A stretch of 64,000 nt of DNA from Anaerolineae bacterium (GCA_025454525.1 JALOOG010000004.1:1-64000), one strand, 5' to 3'. Counted from the stretch's first letter, positions 55,815 through 64,000 are shown. Notes: a model not told the origin generated them from the letters alone. Numbers and translations: made by a program.

Positions 55815-57015
55815 TAAATTTTGGACGCGGCGCGTCTCGCACGGTTAATTGAACCAGATGAGATAAGCTACGACGATCCGATAAACTTACCAGTTGAAAG
55901 CTATCTCCATCGCTGATCACATAGATTGTTTGATCCCCAAATTCGGGATCGATCTCACCCCAACTCAACGTCAACTGTTCACCATGGATGTTTGTCCCCA
56001 CCACAAACAAACTTAGACGGTCGTTGACCACATCATGATCCACATGGACTTGGGCCGCGCTTAACAAGTCAAACAAGCGCACTCCGATCACGGTGGTTTG
56101 GGTGTCATTCAATGTGATTGATTGTACATTAAATGATTCTTGCAGATCCGCAACGCTCAACGCCAACGGATTCAACACTTGTCCGTCGATATACAAGCGT
56201 CCATCTGTGTTCAATGTGATCCCATCCGGTGGATCAGGCATCACGGCAGAGATAAACCCCCATTTCACCAAGGTCGCTTGACCGTTTTCTGACAACACGT
56301 AATCGATAAAAGTGGGTGCGGCCGTCTGCTCACTTATCGGCGCGATCGGATACGTTGCGATCGTGTTGAGCGCATCCGGGATCGGCAAAGCGATCACCGT
56401 TTCACCCAAATCGGGTGTGACATCCGATTGATAGACGATCCCCGCGTCAGCTTCACCGAGTGCCACTTTTGCCGCGACTTGCCGCACATTGTCTTCTTCC
56501 GAGACGATATTGGCGATCACCGCCGTATAGTAAGTTTCGCCATAACTTGCATTGACAGCTAAGCGTGTGAACAACGTATCGGTATATTCTCGCACCGGCA
56601 CACCCGGCGCAGCGACCACCAATTTCACCCCTTCATTTGCCAGATCACGCAATCCCTGAATATTGGCCGGATTATCGCTTGGCACGATCAACACCAAGCG
56701 ATTTTTAGCGAAAGTACGCGGTTCACCGATCACCAATCCCGCCTCTTGAACCTCCTGCATTTGAGTTTGATTAGCACTTGCGAACACATCCGCGGGAGCG
56801 CCTTCAAGAATCTGGGTTGATAAAGCCGATGACCCCGCAAAGTTAAATATCACATCAATCTCTGGGTGTTCGGACTCAAATTGCGCCCCAATCTCCTCAA
56901 ACGCATCCGTGAGCGATGCAGCCGCAAATACAGTAAGCGTGATCGGTTGTGCTTGTGCCTGACTTGATCCCAAGATCAACAACATCAACCAAGGCAACCA
57001 ACGGTTAATCCGCAT
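55807..57015 (-). CDS. modA: molybdate-binding protein ModA with extra C-terminal Moco-domain-like region
   Basis: A 402-residue secreted protein. A Sec signal peptide ends near SSQAQAQP, followed by the periplasmic-binding domain (about 25-255) with VFAAASLTDAFEE and FNFAGSSALSTQI, the ModA/WtpA oxyanion-binding pattern. The C-terminal 135 residues (from IDGQVLNPLALSVADL through LSLAEID-like SWGEIDPEFG to LVQLTVRD) resemble the molybdopterin-binding domain of sulfite-oxidase-type proteins, without its catalytic cysteine region being evident. This extension is unusual for ModA. ATG at 57015 follows GAGAGGA. Confidence 0.85.
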   Translation of the reverse strand: MRINRWLPWLMLLILGSSQAQAQPITLTVFAAASLTDAFEEIGAQFESEHPEIDVIFNFAGSSALSTQILEGAPADVFASANQTQMQEVQEAGLVIGEPRTFAKNRLVLIVPSDNPANIQGLRDLANEGVKLVVAAPGVPVREYTDTLFTRLAVNASYGETYYTAVIANIVSEEDNVRQVAAKVALGEADAGIVYQSDVTPDLGETVIALPIPDALNTIATYPIAPISEQTAAPTFIDYVLSENGQATLVKWGFISAVMPDPPDGITLNTDGRLYIDGQVLNPLALSVADLQESFNVQSITLNDTQTTVIGVRLFDLLSAAQVHVDHDVVNDRLSLFVVGTNIHGEQLTLSWGEIDPEFGDQTIYVISDGDSFQLVSLSDRRSLSHLVQLTVRDAPRPKFNA

Positions 57016-57236
57016 GATGAGGTATCCTCTCAAATTTTGAATCGCGCTTTATTTTAGCCTACCCGCTGTCATCTCAGAAAAATACCCCACCAATGGAGAC
57101 ACACTACCCCATCCTATGCGGGCCAGTTCCCTGCTCCATGGTTGGGGAAGGGCTAGGGATGGGGTTGCAATTTAAACTCACAAAAGGCCAAGACGCTACT
57201 TTAACAGCGCACCACAGCTCTTTCCCTAGGGTCTTT

Positions 57237-57256
57237 CTCTGTGTCCTCTGTGGTTT
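57237..57256. repeat. copy of a widespread intergenic repeat motif
   Basis: CTCTGTGTCCTCTGTGGTTT resembles a short sequence I have seen dispersed in the intergenic DNA of many bacteria, often mis-annotated as peptides rich in NHRGHRE. It lies in the 279-base spacer upstream of modA; the rest of that spacer is purine-rich and shows no gene. Only one copy is in this window. Confidence 0.35.
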
Positions 57257-57294
57257 AAAACGTTTAACGGATACTTTACCGTACCGACTTCTGT

Positions 57295-58053
57295 TTAATT
57301 TTCGGTCTCGGTTGCGATCACTTCTTCCATAAATTGCCGCATTTTTTCGTAATGCGATCCCTTCCAATAGATTTGACCACAATCCGGACATTGATGAAAC
57401 ACATCAAAATGTTGTGCTGTGGTTTCGGTCAATTGAGGCAAGATCGCCGCTTTTTCCACCCGACCCAACACCCCATTACACTTCAGACAGCGTTGCAACG
57501 GCACGACATACGAACTTAAATGATAATGGCGTAATACTTCCACAATCTGACGTTTAGGGTCCGTCTCGCGCATAAAGCGTCCGTAAATTACCAAACTCCG
57601 CTTCAACAGACCAATATCACGAGTCAGCAACACCCGCTTGTCGTGATGCGAGACATAAGCCAACTCATCATCATTGTAATCATTGCGATACAGCGTATCG
57701 AAACCCATCATCCGGAGGTAAGAGGCCAACCGCCCTAAATGCGTATCTAGGATAAAACGTGGCTTTTCATTTAACGGCGGCCGTAACGCGATCTTCTGCT
57801 CTAAATTGACCTGATCCGCCCGATCAAAAATCTCAACATAAACCCCAGTGGTGGGCAGGATAAACTCAAAATCCACTGCCACACGATCCACCGTCATCAA
57901 ATCGATTTCAGGATGTGGCACGCCCAATGCCTCCACCATATCCTTAATCGATGTTTTCCAATCAAACGCATGAAAAATATCAATGTTGCGTTGTCCAGTG
58001 GGCAAAAAATAGTTAGTTTCGCCATAAAAGCGAAAGGTCGCCCCGATCCTCAT
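57295..58053 (-). CDS. Mut7-C RNase-domain protein with ubiquitin-like N-terminus
   Basis: A 252-residue protein: an N-terminal ubiquitin-like Mut7-C_ub domain (1-90), then the Mut7-C PIN-like nuclease (about 95-240) starting FILDTHLGRLASYLRMMGFDT with catalytic aspartates, LLTRDIGLLKR, and a C-terminal zinc ribbon with CLKCNG and CPDCGQIYW. Such proteins are predicted RNases; their targets are unknown. No partner lies nearby. Confidence 0.87.
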   Translation of the reverse strand: MRIGATFRFYGETNYFLPTGQRNIDIFHAFDWKTSIKDMVEALGVPHPEIDLMTVDRVAVDFEFILPTTGVYVEIFDRADQVNLEQKIALRPPLNEKPRFILDTHLGRLASYLRMMGFDTLYRNDYNDDELAYVSHHDKRVLLTRDIGLLKRSLVIYGRFMRETDPKRQIVEVLRHYHLSSYVVPLQRCLKCNGVLGRVEKAAILPQLTETTAQHFDVFHQCPDCGQIYWKGSHYEKMRQFMEEVIATETEN

Positions 58054-58261
58054 GATAAATTTACCTGTCTAAATGGAATCCACTAATCTAAGCTTAAAAT
58101 AACACAGGGAAAACATGCAAGTGGGGATCATCATTTGACCTGAATCCGTTTGTTTTTTCCTACCTCATTTTCACCGAAATCCGAGAAAAAACGGACAAAT
58201 GTTACGATTTTTCCGCTCATATGTGCTATGATCAATGAAACACGATCAGGAGCGTCCGAAA

Positions 58262-58396
58262 ATGATAAACACCCCAATTTTTACCCTATTGAGAGCAAGT
58301 ATTACGACAGAAATTACGTTGCCGCTGTCGCCGAAAAAATTTTCTTCCTGTTGCCGCTGCCACTACCGCCACCAAGGCCGTATCGTCAGCAATTGA
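58262..58396 (+). CDS. possible 44-residue protein
   Basis: ATG at 58262 follows AGGAG (58248-58252) at nine bases and opens a 44-codon frame ending at TGA. The peptide ends with a cysteine/histidine cluster (CCRCHYRH), which could bind a metal, though composition may be chance. A TATGAT-like -10 lies about 30 bases upstream. Existence as a real gene is uncertain. Confidence 0.25.
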   Translation: MINTPIFTLLRASITTEITLPLSPKKFSSCCRCHYRHQGRIVSN

Positions 58397-58411
58397 CCTA
58401 TTTACCCTAAA

Positions 58412-58440
58412 TTGGAAACTGGTTCGTTATGTGTCATAAT
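58412..58440 (+). promoter_or_regulatory. promoter of leucyl aminopeptidase gene
   Basis: TTGGAA (58412-58417) and CATAAT (58435-58440) are separated by exactly 17 bases, about 32 bases before the ATG. AAGGAG at 58459-58464 is the ribosome site. Confidence 0.6.
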
Positions 58441-58471
58441 TTCCGTACTTTGACCCTTAAGGAGCTTGGGT

Positions 58472-59968
58472 ATGGAAATAAAACTTTTTTCAACTTCAGC
58501 ACTTCAACAAGAGACCGATGCACTCGTTCTTTATCTTTTTGAAAATGAGACCACCTTTGATCCGCTGACCAGTGCGATCGATCAAGCCTTGAATCATGGT
58601 TTACAAGACCTGTTCACTCATGGCGATTTTACGGGTAAATCAGCCCAAATCGCTTTGATCTATCCACGGGGTAGTCTTTCGGCTAAACGGGTGATGTTCA
58701 TCGGTTTAGGTCAACGGGCCGATCTCAAATTAGAAGGCTTTCGGCGCGCTGTCGCTTCTAGCGTAAAAAAGGCCCGTGAGCTAAAGCTAAATCGAGTCGC
58801 GGCGATCCTTCCTTTCAGTGAAACATGGAGCGCACTTGATCTTTCTCGTGCCTTTGCAGAAGGCGCGCATTTAGGCGCTTACATCTATCAAGGTCAAAAA
58901 AGTGAAACTACAGAAGAACTTCCCGCGATTTTAGAATTATTTGCATCCGATGATCAGCAATCATCGATCGAAACGGGAGTCAAAGAGGGCAGCATCATCG
59001 CATCCGGCACGATCACCACCCGCAATCTTGTCAATTTACCGCCCAACATCTGCACACCGACCTATCTCTCTAGTGTGGCTCGTAATGTGGCAGATCGCGC
59101 CGGCCTCAAGATCACCGTTTTGGACAAAGATCAGATCGAAGAACTCCACATGGGCGCGTTATTGGCTGTCGCACAAGGCAGCGATACGCCCCCCCGTTTT
59201 ATCATCCTTGAGCATCACGCGGCTCAAACTGAACTTCCGACGATCGTCTTGATTGGTAAAGGGGTGACGTTTGACACGGGTGGGTATAACCTCAAAACGG
59301 GTGAAGGCATGATCGGCATGAAGGCCGATATGGCCGGGGGCGCAGCGGTCATCGGCGCGATGCAGATCATCGGGATGCTCAATTTGCCGTTGCGTGTAGT
59401 CGGTTTGATCCCTGCGTCGGATAACATGATCAGCAGTACCGCATTTCGCCCGCAAGAGGTGGTCACGGCCAGCAATGGCAAGACAATTGAGATCATCAGC
59501 ACCGATGCTGAAGGGCGTTTGTTACTTGCGGATGCTTTGGTTTATGCCAAGCGCTACAATCCAGCTGCGGTCGTGGACATTGCGACTTTAACGGGTGCAT
59601 GTATTGTGGCTTTAGGATCTGCTGCGGCTGGTTTCTTTTGTACCGATGATCATTTACGGGATCTTTTACAAGCGGCCGGCAATGCGACCCATGAACGTCT
59701 CTGGCAACTCCCACTTTATCCAGAGTATAAAAAAGCGATCGAATCCGATACCGCGGATATGAAAAACACCGGAGGGCGTAATTCTGGGGTCGGGACATCG
59801 GCGGTCTTTTTACAACAGTTTATCGATTATCCCGCTTGGGCGCATATTGATATGGCCGGTGTGATGTTGGATCTTGCGGATAACCCGTATATCCCAGCAA
59901 AGGGCGGGAGTGGTTATGGGGCGCGTTTGTTGGCAGAATTTGTACGGCTTTGGGGAGAAAAAAGCTAA
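58472..59968 (+). CDS. pepA: leucyl aminopeptidase (M17)
   Basis: A 498-residue cytosolic aminopeptidase that removes N-terminal residues using two metal ions. The catalytic domain (about 170-498) has [26 protein letters not shown] and the M17 signature [14 protein letters not shown] in the form [17 protein letters not shown] at 58472 is preferred over an in-frame TTG two codons earlier because AAGGAG sits seven bases before it. It is translationally coupled to a glucokinase gene (TAATG). Confidence 0.93.
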   Translation: MEIKLFSTSALQQETDALVLYLFENETTFDPLTSAIDQALNHGLQDLFTHGDFTGKSAQIALIYPRGSLSAKRVMFIGLGQRADLKLEGFRRAVASSVKKARELKLNRVAAILPFSETWSALDLSRAFAEGAHLGAYIYQGQKSETTEELPAILELFASDDQQSSIETGVKEGSIIASGTITTRNLVNLPPNICTPTYLSSVARNVADRAGLKITVLDKDQIEELHMGALLAVAQGSDTPPRFIILEHHAAQTELPTIVLIGKGVTFDTGGYNLKTGEGMIGMKADMAGGAAVIGAMQIIGMLNLPLRVVGLIPASDNMISSTAFRPQEVVTASNGKTIEIISTDAEGRLLLADALVYAKRYNPAAVVDIATLTGACIVALGSAAAGFFCTDDHLRDLLQAAGNATHERLWQLPLYPEYKKAIESDTADMKNTGGRNSGVGTSAVFLQQFIDYPAWAHIDMAGVMLDLADNPYIPAKGGSGYGARLLAEFVRLWGEKS

Positions 59969-60708
59969 TGGAAATTTTAGGTATTGATATTGGGGGATCG
60001 GGGATCAAGGGAGCGGTGGTGGATGTCACCACCGGTCAATTTACCCAAGAGCGTTATCGGGTGGATACCCCCCAACCCTCATCACCTGACGCGATCGCCA
60101 ACGCCGTCGCGAATGTGATTGAGTATTTTCAATGGCGTAGCTTAGTAGGTTGTACCTTTCCCGCCGTCGTCAAGCAGGGGGTCATGCAAACCGCAGCCAA
60201 CGTAGATCCCAGTTGGATCGGTACCAATGGTCAACAACTGTTTGAAGAACAAACCAATTGTCCGTTTATCGTCTTAAATGATGCAGACGCGGCCGGCATT
60301 GCAGAGATGACCTTTGGATCTGGCAAGGGACGACAAGGCCTTGTGATGATCTTGACATTCGGGACAGGGATCGGAAGCGCCATGTTTCAAGATGGCCACT
60401 TGATCGCCAACACCGAATTAGGTCATTTAGAATTGCGTGGAAAACCAGCCGAACATCGTGCCTCTAACCGCATCCGTGAAGAAAAAGAATTAAGTTGGGC
60501 CAAGTGGACCAAGCGTGTCAATGAATATCTGCAATATCTAGAGTTTTTATTCTCACCCGATCTATTTATCATCGGTGGGGGAGTCAGTCGCAAGTATGAT
60601 AAGTTCTTCCCTCTCTTAGAGGTGCGAACAGAATTGATACCCGCGACCTTTTTTAACGACGCGGGTATTGTTGGCGCGGCCTTGGCCGCACACGCGACCG
60701 CTAAATAA
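59968..60708 (+). CDS. ppgK: polyphosphate glucokinase (ROK family)
   Basis: A 246-residue ROK kinase: phosphate-binding [15 protein letters not shown] at the start, [23 protein letters not shown], and the substrate/metal region [19 protein letters not shown] typical of polyphosphate glucokinases. These phosphorylate glucose with inorganic polyphosphate or ATP. The ATG overlaps the aminopeptidase stop. No zinc-binding ROK cysteine cluster is present, which supports PpgK over a repressor-type ROK. Confidence 0.9.
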   Translation: MEILGIDIGGSGIKGAVVDVTTGQFTQERYRVDTPQPSSPDAIANAVANVIEYFQWRSLVGCTFPAVVKQGVMQTAANVDPSWIGTNGQQLFEEQTNCPFIVLNDADAAGIAEMTFGSGKGRQGLVMILTFGTGIGSAMFQDGHLIANTELGHLELRGKPAEHRASNRIREEKELSWAKWTKRVNEYLQYLEFLFSPDLFIIGGGVSRKYDKFFPLLEVRTELIPATFFNDAGIVGAALAAHATAK

Positions 60709-60737
60709 CGCGATTTTAGCGTTTAAATCGGTGCTAT

Positions 60738-61523
60738 CTAGGGAGTGTGGTAATCCACCGCCACGATTGAAGCGGCGCGTGGTTTGATGATTGTGTTAAC
60801 AACTTGTTGATGTTCCGGGTGGATCTGATAAACATTGAGATCATCCACGGATTTAAAACGCACCGTTAACACCAGATCATAAGCCCGCGCTGATTCGATC
60901 GCATTGATCCCCACTTCGATCGCCTGAATTTGTGGGATCAACGTTTTTAAGTTGAGCAACGACTCCCGTATAAGGTGTAAATTTTCTAAGGTGGGTTCAT
61001 GTAATTTGAACATCACCACATGGATCAAGGCTTGGGGTGGGGTGAGCGGGGTAAATTGCCCCCATGTGCGATGATAATAGACTAAGGGTTGGCCGCTGGT
61101 GAGGATCTCACCATTGATCACTTCACCCAAAAAGATCACATGATCGCCCCCTTCATATTTTTGATAGGTGCGACATTCTAACCATGCGATCGCCCCTGGT
61201 ACGATGATCCCACCGTTAGCGGCAATTTGTGGAGCGATCCCCTCAAAACGATTTTCTCGGTTGGTGGTCAGTCCCGCAAAACGCCGACCGATCTCACTCT
61301 GTTCCACACTGAGGATATTGATCACAAAGCCCTCAGTTTGATTAAAAATTTGAAAACTATGGGAACTTTTTGCCATGTTAAACGTTACTAAAAGTGGTTC
61401 TAGGCTTAAACTAGCGAATGAACTAGCCGTCATTCCGTGATATTGCCCTTCAAGTTGGGTTGTGATCACCGTGACACCTGAAGCCCACTGTGACATAATT
61501 TGTTTAAACGTCCCGATGTCCAT
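60738..61523 (-). CDS. flavin reductase fused to Dabb (stress-responsive A/B barrel) domain
   Basis: A 261-residue fusion. Residues 1-165 are a flavin-reductase-like FMN-binding domain with SGVTVITTQ, GMTASSFASLSLEPLLVTFNM and EGGDHVIFLGEV. Residues 170-261 match the Dabb barrel (ALIHVVMFKL, then YDLVLTVRFKSVDDLNVY and HPEHQQVV). Flavin reductases supply reduced flavin to partner oxygenases; Dabb domains occur in stress proteins and as monooxygenase-like folds. The fusion suggests a self-sufficient flavin-dependent oxidative step. It converges with ppgK. Confidence 0.85.
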   Translation of the reverse strand: MDIGTFKQIMSQWASGVTVITTQLEGQYHGMTASSFASLSLEPLLVTFNMAKSSHSFQIFNQTEGFVINILSVEQSEIGRRFAGLTTNRENRFEGIAPQIAANGGIIVPGAIAWLECRTYQKYEGGDHVIFLGEVINGEILTSGQPLVYYHRTWGQFTPLTPPQALIHVVMFKLHEPTLENLHLIRESLLNLKTLIPQIQAIEVGINAIESARAYDLVLTVRFKSVDDLNVYQIHPEHQQVVNTIIKPRAASIVAVDYHTP

Positions 61524-61754
61524 AAATTGCCCTTATCCATATCCATGTGGCATAAGCAAGAAGGTTAAGAGTAACGAAATTTTGGGTAACTTGCATTAAG
61601 GTGATCTGTTGATCCCTATTTCAGTATTTCAAACGGTTGGCGTGTAAATACAAAGGACGCAACGATCGACAGATCTGAGGGTTATCCTGCATGAGTATGT
61701 CGATCAGGGGCGCATATTCGTATCTTCTTTTTTAAATGAAAACAGTGAAAATCA
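61524..61754. other. divergent spacer
   Basis: Spacer of 231 bases between divergent genes. It must hold both promoters, but no convincing hexamer pair, dyad or RNA gene is visible. Confidence 0.35.
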
Positions 61755-62765
61755 ATGTCCATATCAACCTCAACTACAGTTAAACCGCGTTACTCAATTG
61801 TCACTCCGATCTACAACGAAGAAGGCAATGTCCCGCGCCTTTATGATCGGATTCGTCAAGTGATGGACTCACAACCCGATACTTGGGAATTGATTATGGT
61901 CAATGATGGCAGTCGCGATCAATCCTTGATACAAATGCAAGAGGCGGCCGCCAGAGACCCCCGCGTTAAGATCATCAACTTTGCCCGCAATTTCGGACAC
62001 CAAATCGCCGTGACTGCTGGCATTGATTACGCCCGTGGAAACGCCGTCGTCCTGATCGATGCTGACCTTCAAGATCCGCCCGAAGTTATTCTAGAGATGA
62101 TCGAACGCTGGAAGGCCGGTTACGAAGTCGTTTACGCCGTCCGCGCCGAACGCAAAGGCGAAAATTGGTTTAAATTGTTCACCGCCAAACTGTTCTACCG
62201 CGTGATCTATCGGATTACCGATGTCAATATCCCCTTGGATACAGGGGATTTTCGCCTGATGGATGAGCGGGTGGTCAATGTTTTACGCCGGATGCGTGAA
62301 CACAATCGTTTTATCCGCGGCATGACCAGTTGGGTCGGATTCCGTCAAACGGGTGTAAAATATGTACGTGAAGCGCGAGAAATTGGTGAGACTAAGTATC
62401 CCCTGCGTAAGATGATCCGTTTTGCTTGGGATGCCGTCACCGGCTTTTCTTATTTTCCACTCCAGATTATGATCTATTTTAGCTTTATACTGGGTTTAAT
62501 TGGTATTTTGACGATCCCTGTGATCGCCGTCTTACGGATTCAATATGGCCCTGACTTTTTTGGCGGTCAGGCCACCACCATTGTTGTTTTGTTGCTGATC
62601 GGATCGTTTCAGTTGTTTTTCTTGTTTGTGTTAGGGCAATATGTCGCCCGCATCTATGATGAAGCCCGCGATCGCCCCTTATATGTCGTGGCTTCTACGA
62701 TCGGTGTTGAAGGATCACCTTTGGCCTTACCACAACGGGAGCAATCACTTAGCGAAAACTCATAA
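61755..62765 (+). CDS. GT2 glycosyltransferase, DPM1/GtrB type
   Basis: A 336-residue protein: GT-A domain (about 10-235) with SIVTPIYNEEGNVPRL, VNDGSRDQS and the catalytic DADLQDPPE, a conserved DTGDFRLMD, then two C-terminal membrane helices (about 238-265 and 277-300). This is the layout of dolichol/undecaprenyl-phosphate sugar transferases such as GtrB and bactoprenol glucosyltransferases. It probably makes a lipid-linked sugar donor for the envelope. It leads a small operon with two unknown proteins. Confidence 0.87.
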   Translation: MSISTSTTVKPRYSIVTPIYNEEGNVPRLYDRIRQVMDSQPDTWELIMVNDGSRDQSLIQMQEAAARDPRVKIINFARNFGHQIAVTAGIDYARGNAVVLIDADLQDPPEVILEMIERWKAGYEVVYAVRAERKGENWFKLFTAKLFYRVIYRITDVNIPLDTGDFRLMDERVVNVLRRMREHNRFIRGMTSWVGFRQTGVKYVREAREIGETKYPLRKMIRFAWDAVTGFSYFPLQIMIYFSFILGLIGILTIPVIAVLRIQYGPDFFGGQATTIVVLLLIGSFQLFFLFVLGQYVARIYDEARDRPLYVVASTIGVEGSPLALPQREQSLSENS

Positions 62766-62780
62766 CAGGGGAATTGGATC

Positions 62781-63017
62781 GTGATCGAAAATAATGATCT
62801 GAACAGCGTACAGACTTACCGGAATTTAGTGCTTCAATACGAAGACACCCACGCGCAGATCACTCATCTGCTCAACACACATAAAGGCGGCACGGAATAT
62901 ATGACCGAAGATGAGCGGACTCATTATCGCGCTTTGGCCAAACGCCGTGATGAATTGTTTAGTGAAATTCGTGGACTTGAGCAACAATTATTAGATGACG
63001 ATCAACGACAACAGTAA
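62781..63017 (+). CDS. small coiled-coil protein
   Basis: A 78-residue acidic, helical protein with two heptad-like helices (about 8-36 and 42-74). GTG at 62781 follows AGGGG. No family recognised. It sits 15 bases after the glycosyltransferase and ahead of another unknown gene. Confidence 0.6.
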   Translation: MIENNDLNSVQTYRNLVLQYEDTHAQITHLLNTHKGGTEYMTEDERTHYRALAKRRDELFSEIRGLEQQLLDDDQRQQ

Positions 63018-63026
63018 GGAATACTT

Positions 63027-63707
63027 GTGACTTTCCCGGAAGACCGTGTATTAATCGGGGTAATTAATCGTAAGCGGGATCTGGAATATGCCCAACAAGG
63101 GCATTGGTATCGGATTCCCAAAGCCAAGTTATCGCGCGGGCTTCAAGCAGAGTATCTTGGCTTTTTTCTCAGTAACGCTTTTGGCGATCAAAACGGCTCA
63201 ATACATTATTTTGGCCGTATCACTGGCTTAGAATTGGTCTATCGGCGTTGGTTGCTGCCAGAGGAACCCAATCACAAAAATGCCGATGATGAATACTATA
63301 AAATCTCGCTTGCTCCGCTTCAAACCAAATCGCCCCCGATCCATAATGAGACCAAACGGGCGATCTCGTTTATCTATACCACTTGGGATCGTTTTATCCA
63401 TGCGGAGAAGATCGCCGATCTATACAGTCGGGCCGATTACTTCGTGGATCGCATCTACCACGCCTTGCGAACAAAGGGGATGCGTCCAGAGCGTTTCTGG
63501 GAAGTCGAACAGCGTGATGTCCCTTATGCGCCGGGTATTCAACTATCCACCATGGAAGGCCCGCTTTACCTCTCCATGATGCGCCGTGACGATGCCCTCT
63601 ACATGGATCTAGGCGCAACTCAAGAGACAATTATTGCGGCTATCCGTCAAGAATTAGCGAAACGGGGCGGATTGGTAGACATTCATCTTCCCTCTGAGGG
63701 AATTTAA
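63027..63707 (+). CDS. 226-residue protein of unknown function
   Basis: A soluble, basic protein. The N-terminal part (IGVINRKRDLEYAQQG, HWYRIPKAKLS, LGFFLSNAFG) has the look of a beta-rich, RNA- or DNA-binding-type fold, and the C-terminal part is mixed alpha/beta, with LYLSMMRRDDALYMDLG. I recognise no catalytic motif. AAGGA precedes the GTG, nine bases after the small coiled-coil gene ends. A terminator follows, so this ends the operon. Confidence 0.6.
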   Translation: MTFPEDRVLIGVINRKRDLEYAQQGHWYRIPKAKLSRGLQAEYLGFFLSNAFGDQNGSIHYFGRITGLELVYRRWLLPEEPNHKNADDEYYKISLAPLQTKSPPIHNETKRAISFIYTTWDRFIHAEKIADLYSRADYFVDRIYHALRTKGMRPERFWEVEQRDVPYAPGIQLSTMEGPLYLSMMRRDDALYMDLGATQETIIAAIRQELAKRGGLVDIHLPSEGI

Positions 63708-63747
63708 CTTCTCAGACGACCTTGTTAAACGGACATTTGAGCGGGTG

Positions 63748-63770
63748 ATACCGCTTTGAACGGTATTTTT
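63748..63770 (+). terminator. rho-independent terminator
   Basis: ATACCG (63748-63753) and CGGTAT (63761-63766) form a 6-bp stem with a 7-base loop, followed by TTTT. Confidence 0.75.
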
Positions 63771-63843
63771 ACGAATATTGACATCAATTATCATGATCGG
63801 CTTTTTGATCACGCTATCCCTACTCATCGTCTGTCTCTCGTAC

Positions 63844-63849
63844 TATAAT
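63844..63849 (+). promoter_or_regulatory. -10 element of F420 reductase gene
   Basis: A perfect TATAAT lies about 58 bases before the start codon. The paired -35 region is weak. Confidence 0.4.
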
Positions 63850-63906
63850 CAGCTTCACTTGGTACGGGTACTTAGGTTTTTATATCTATATCATTAGGAT
63901 AATACG

Positions 63907-64000
63907 ATGACTGATGGGGCGATGGTCTTAACAATTGCGGTTTTAGGGGGGACAGGGAAAGAGGGATCAGGCTTAGCGATTCGTTGGGCCTTAAACGGGT
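63907..64000 (+). CDS. npdG: NADPH-dependent F420 reductase-like protein, 5' end (cut by window edge)
   Basis: The first 31 codons read IAVLGGTGKEGSGLAIRWA after a short leader, the nucleotide-binding N-terminus of F420-dependent NADP reductases, which exchange hydride between NADPH and coenzyme F420. AGGA lies seven bases before the ATG. The gene runs off the window, so its catalytic half is unseen. If correct, the organism probably uses F420. Confidence 0.75.
   Translation, partial: MTDGAMVLTIAVLGGTGKEGSGLAIRWALNG

Larger units (their letters stand above)
58054..58471. other. 418-base spacer with one possible small gene and one promoter
   Basis: Spacer between divergent genes. It contains an A/T-rich half near 58150-58210 with partly complementary T6/A6 tracts, a possible 44-codon reading frame (58262-58396), and the promoter of the aminopeptidase gene (58412-58440). 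I see no RNA gene. Confidence 0.5.

Noticed and set aside
57104-57391. 95-residue minus-strand open frame with KPQRTQRKT
   Set aside because: It reads through the dispersed CTCTGTG repeat and overlaps the Mut7-C gene; typical spurious translation.
60711-60730. CGATTT/AAATCG stem between ppgK and the flavin reductase gene
   Set aside because: Six AT-rich base pairs with an 8-base loop; likely chance.

Overview
The window is a gene-dense bacterial chromosome segment. It has balanced base composition and no rRNA, tRNA, transposase or CRISPR array that I can see. The content suggests a free-living, carotenoid-making, probably aerobic bacterium of Chloroflexota/Anaerolineae type. The evidence is a CruF-type carotenoid hydratase beside a fused CrtYcd-type lycopene cyclase, a moxR-DUF58-transglutaminase operon, a polyphosphate glucokinase, SH3b-glycosidase proteins and the start of an F420-type NADPH reductase gene. 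This placement is inference, because no marker rRNA is present. The octamer GCGATCGC (the cyanobacterial HIP1 palindrome) occurs at least 20 times, and GATC is abundant throughout.

Layout. 1-551: fragment of a recJ-like gene at the left edge and a small zinc-ribbon protein. 555-2024: pyruvate kinase. 2263-11245: one long, tightly overlapped carotenoid operon (phytoene synthase, L-lactate dehydrogenase, lycopene cyclase, small membrane protein, alpha/beta hydrolase, tocopherol-cyclase-like protein, CruF-like hydratase, PlsY-like acyltransferase, CruC-like glycosyltransferase, CrtI-family oxidoreductase). The gene set fits a hydroxylated, glycosylated and perhaps acylated monocyclic carotenoid. 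11297-18406: histone-deacetylase-like protein, J-domain protein, SGNH hydrolase, P-type ATPase and a CNNM/CorC transporter. 18453-21691: divergent glpK/glpD. 21737-24497: an mhqD/mhqO-like quinone-detoxification pair divergent from an XRE-cupin regulator. 24507-27265: phosphatases and HEAT-repeat proteins. 27324-31502: moxR-DUF58-transglutaminase operon.

33373-41813 is the most unusual part. Two leftward genes encode a long RelA/SpoT-type protein (degenerate HD, degenerate synthetase, TGS, ACT-like) fused to a STAND/AAA NTPase, and a second related NTPase carrying an OmpR-type winged helix. They lie head to head with a rightward trio: a MoxR-like ATPase, a proline-rich protein, and an HExxH metallopeptidase-vWA protein. 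The shared intergenic region carries nested inverted repeats. The layout resembles a sensor-NTPase-effector system, and I propose it as the candidate undescribed system.

41875-64000: GNAT-like protein, GH57 alpha-glucan enzyme, secreted protein, two-component pair, YbaK-type deacylase, a 1045-residue protein of unknown function, MurJ, PPOX-family protein, SDR, molybdate permease and binding protein (the latter with an extra Moco-domain-like C-terminus; no modC here), Mut7-C protein, leucyl aminopeptidase, polyphosphate glucokinase, a flavin reductase-Dabb fusion, a GT2 glycosyltransferase, two unknown proteins, and the 5' end of an F420-linked reductase gene. Stem-loops separate nearly all convergent gene pairs.
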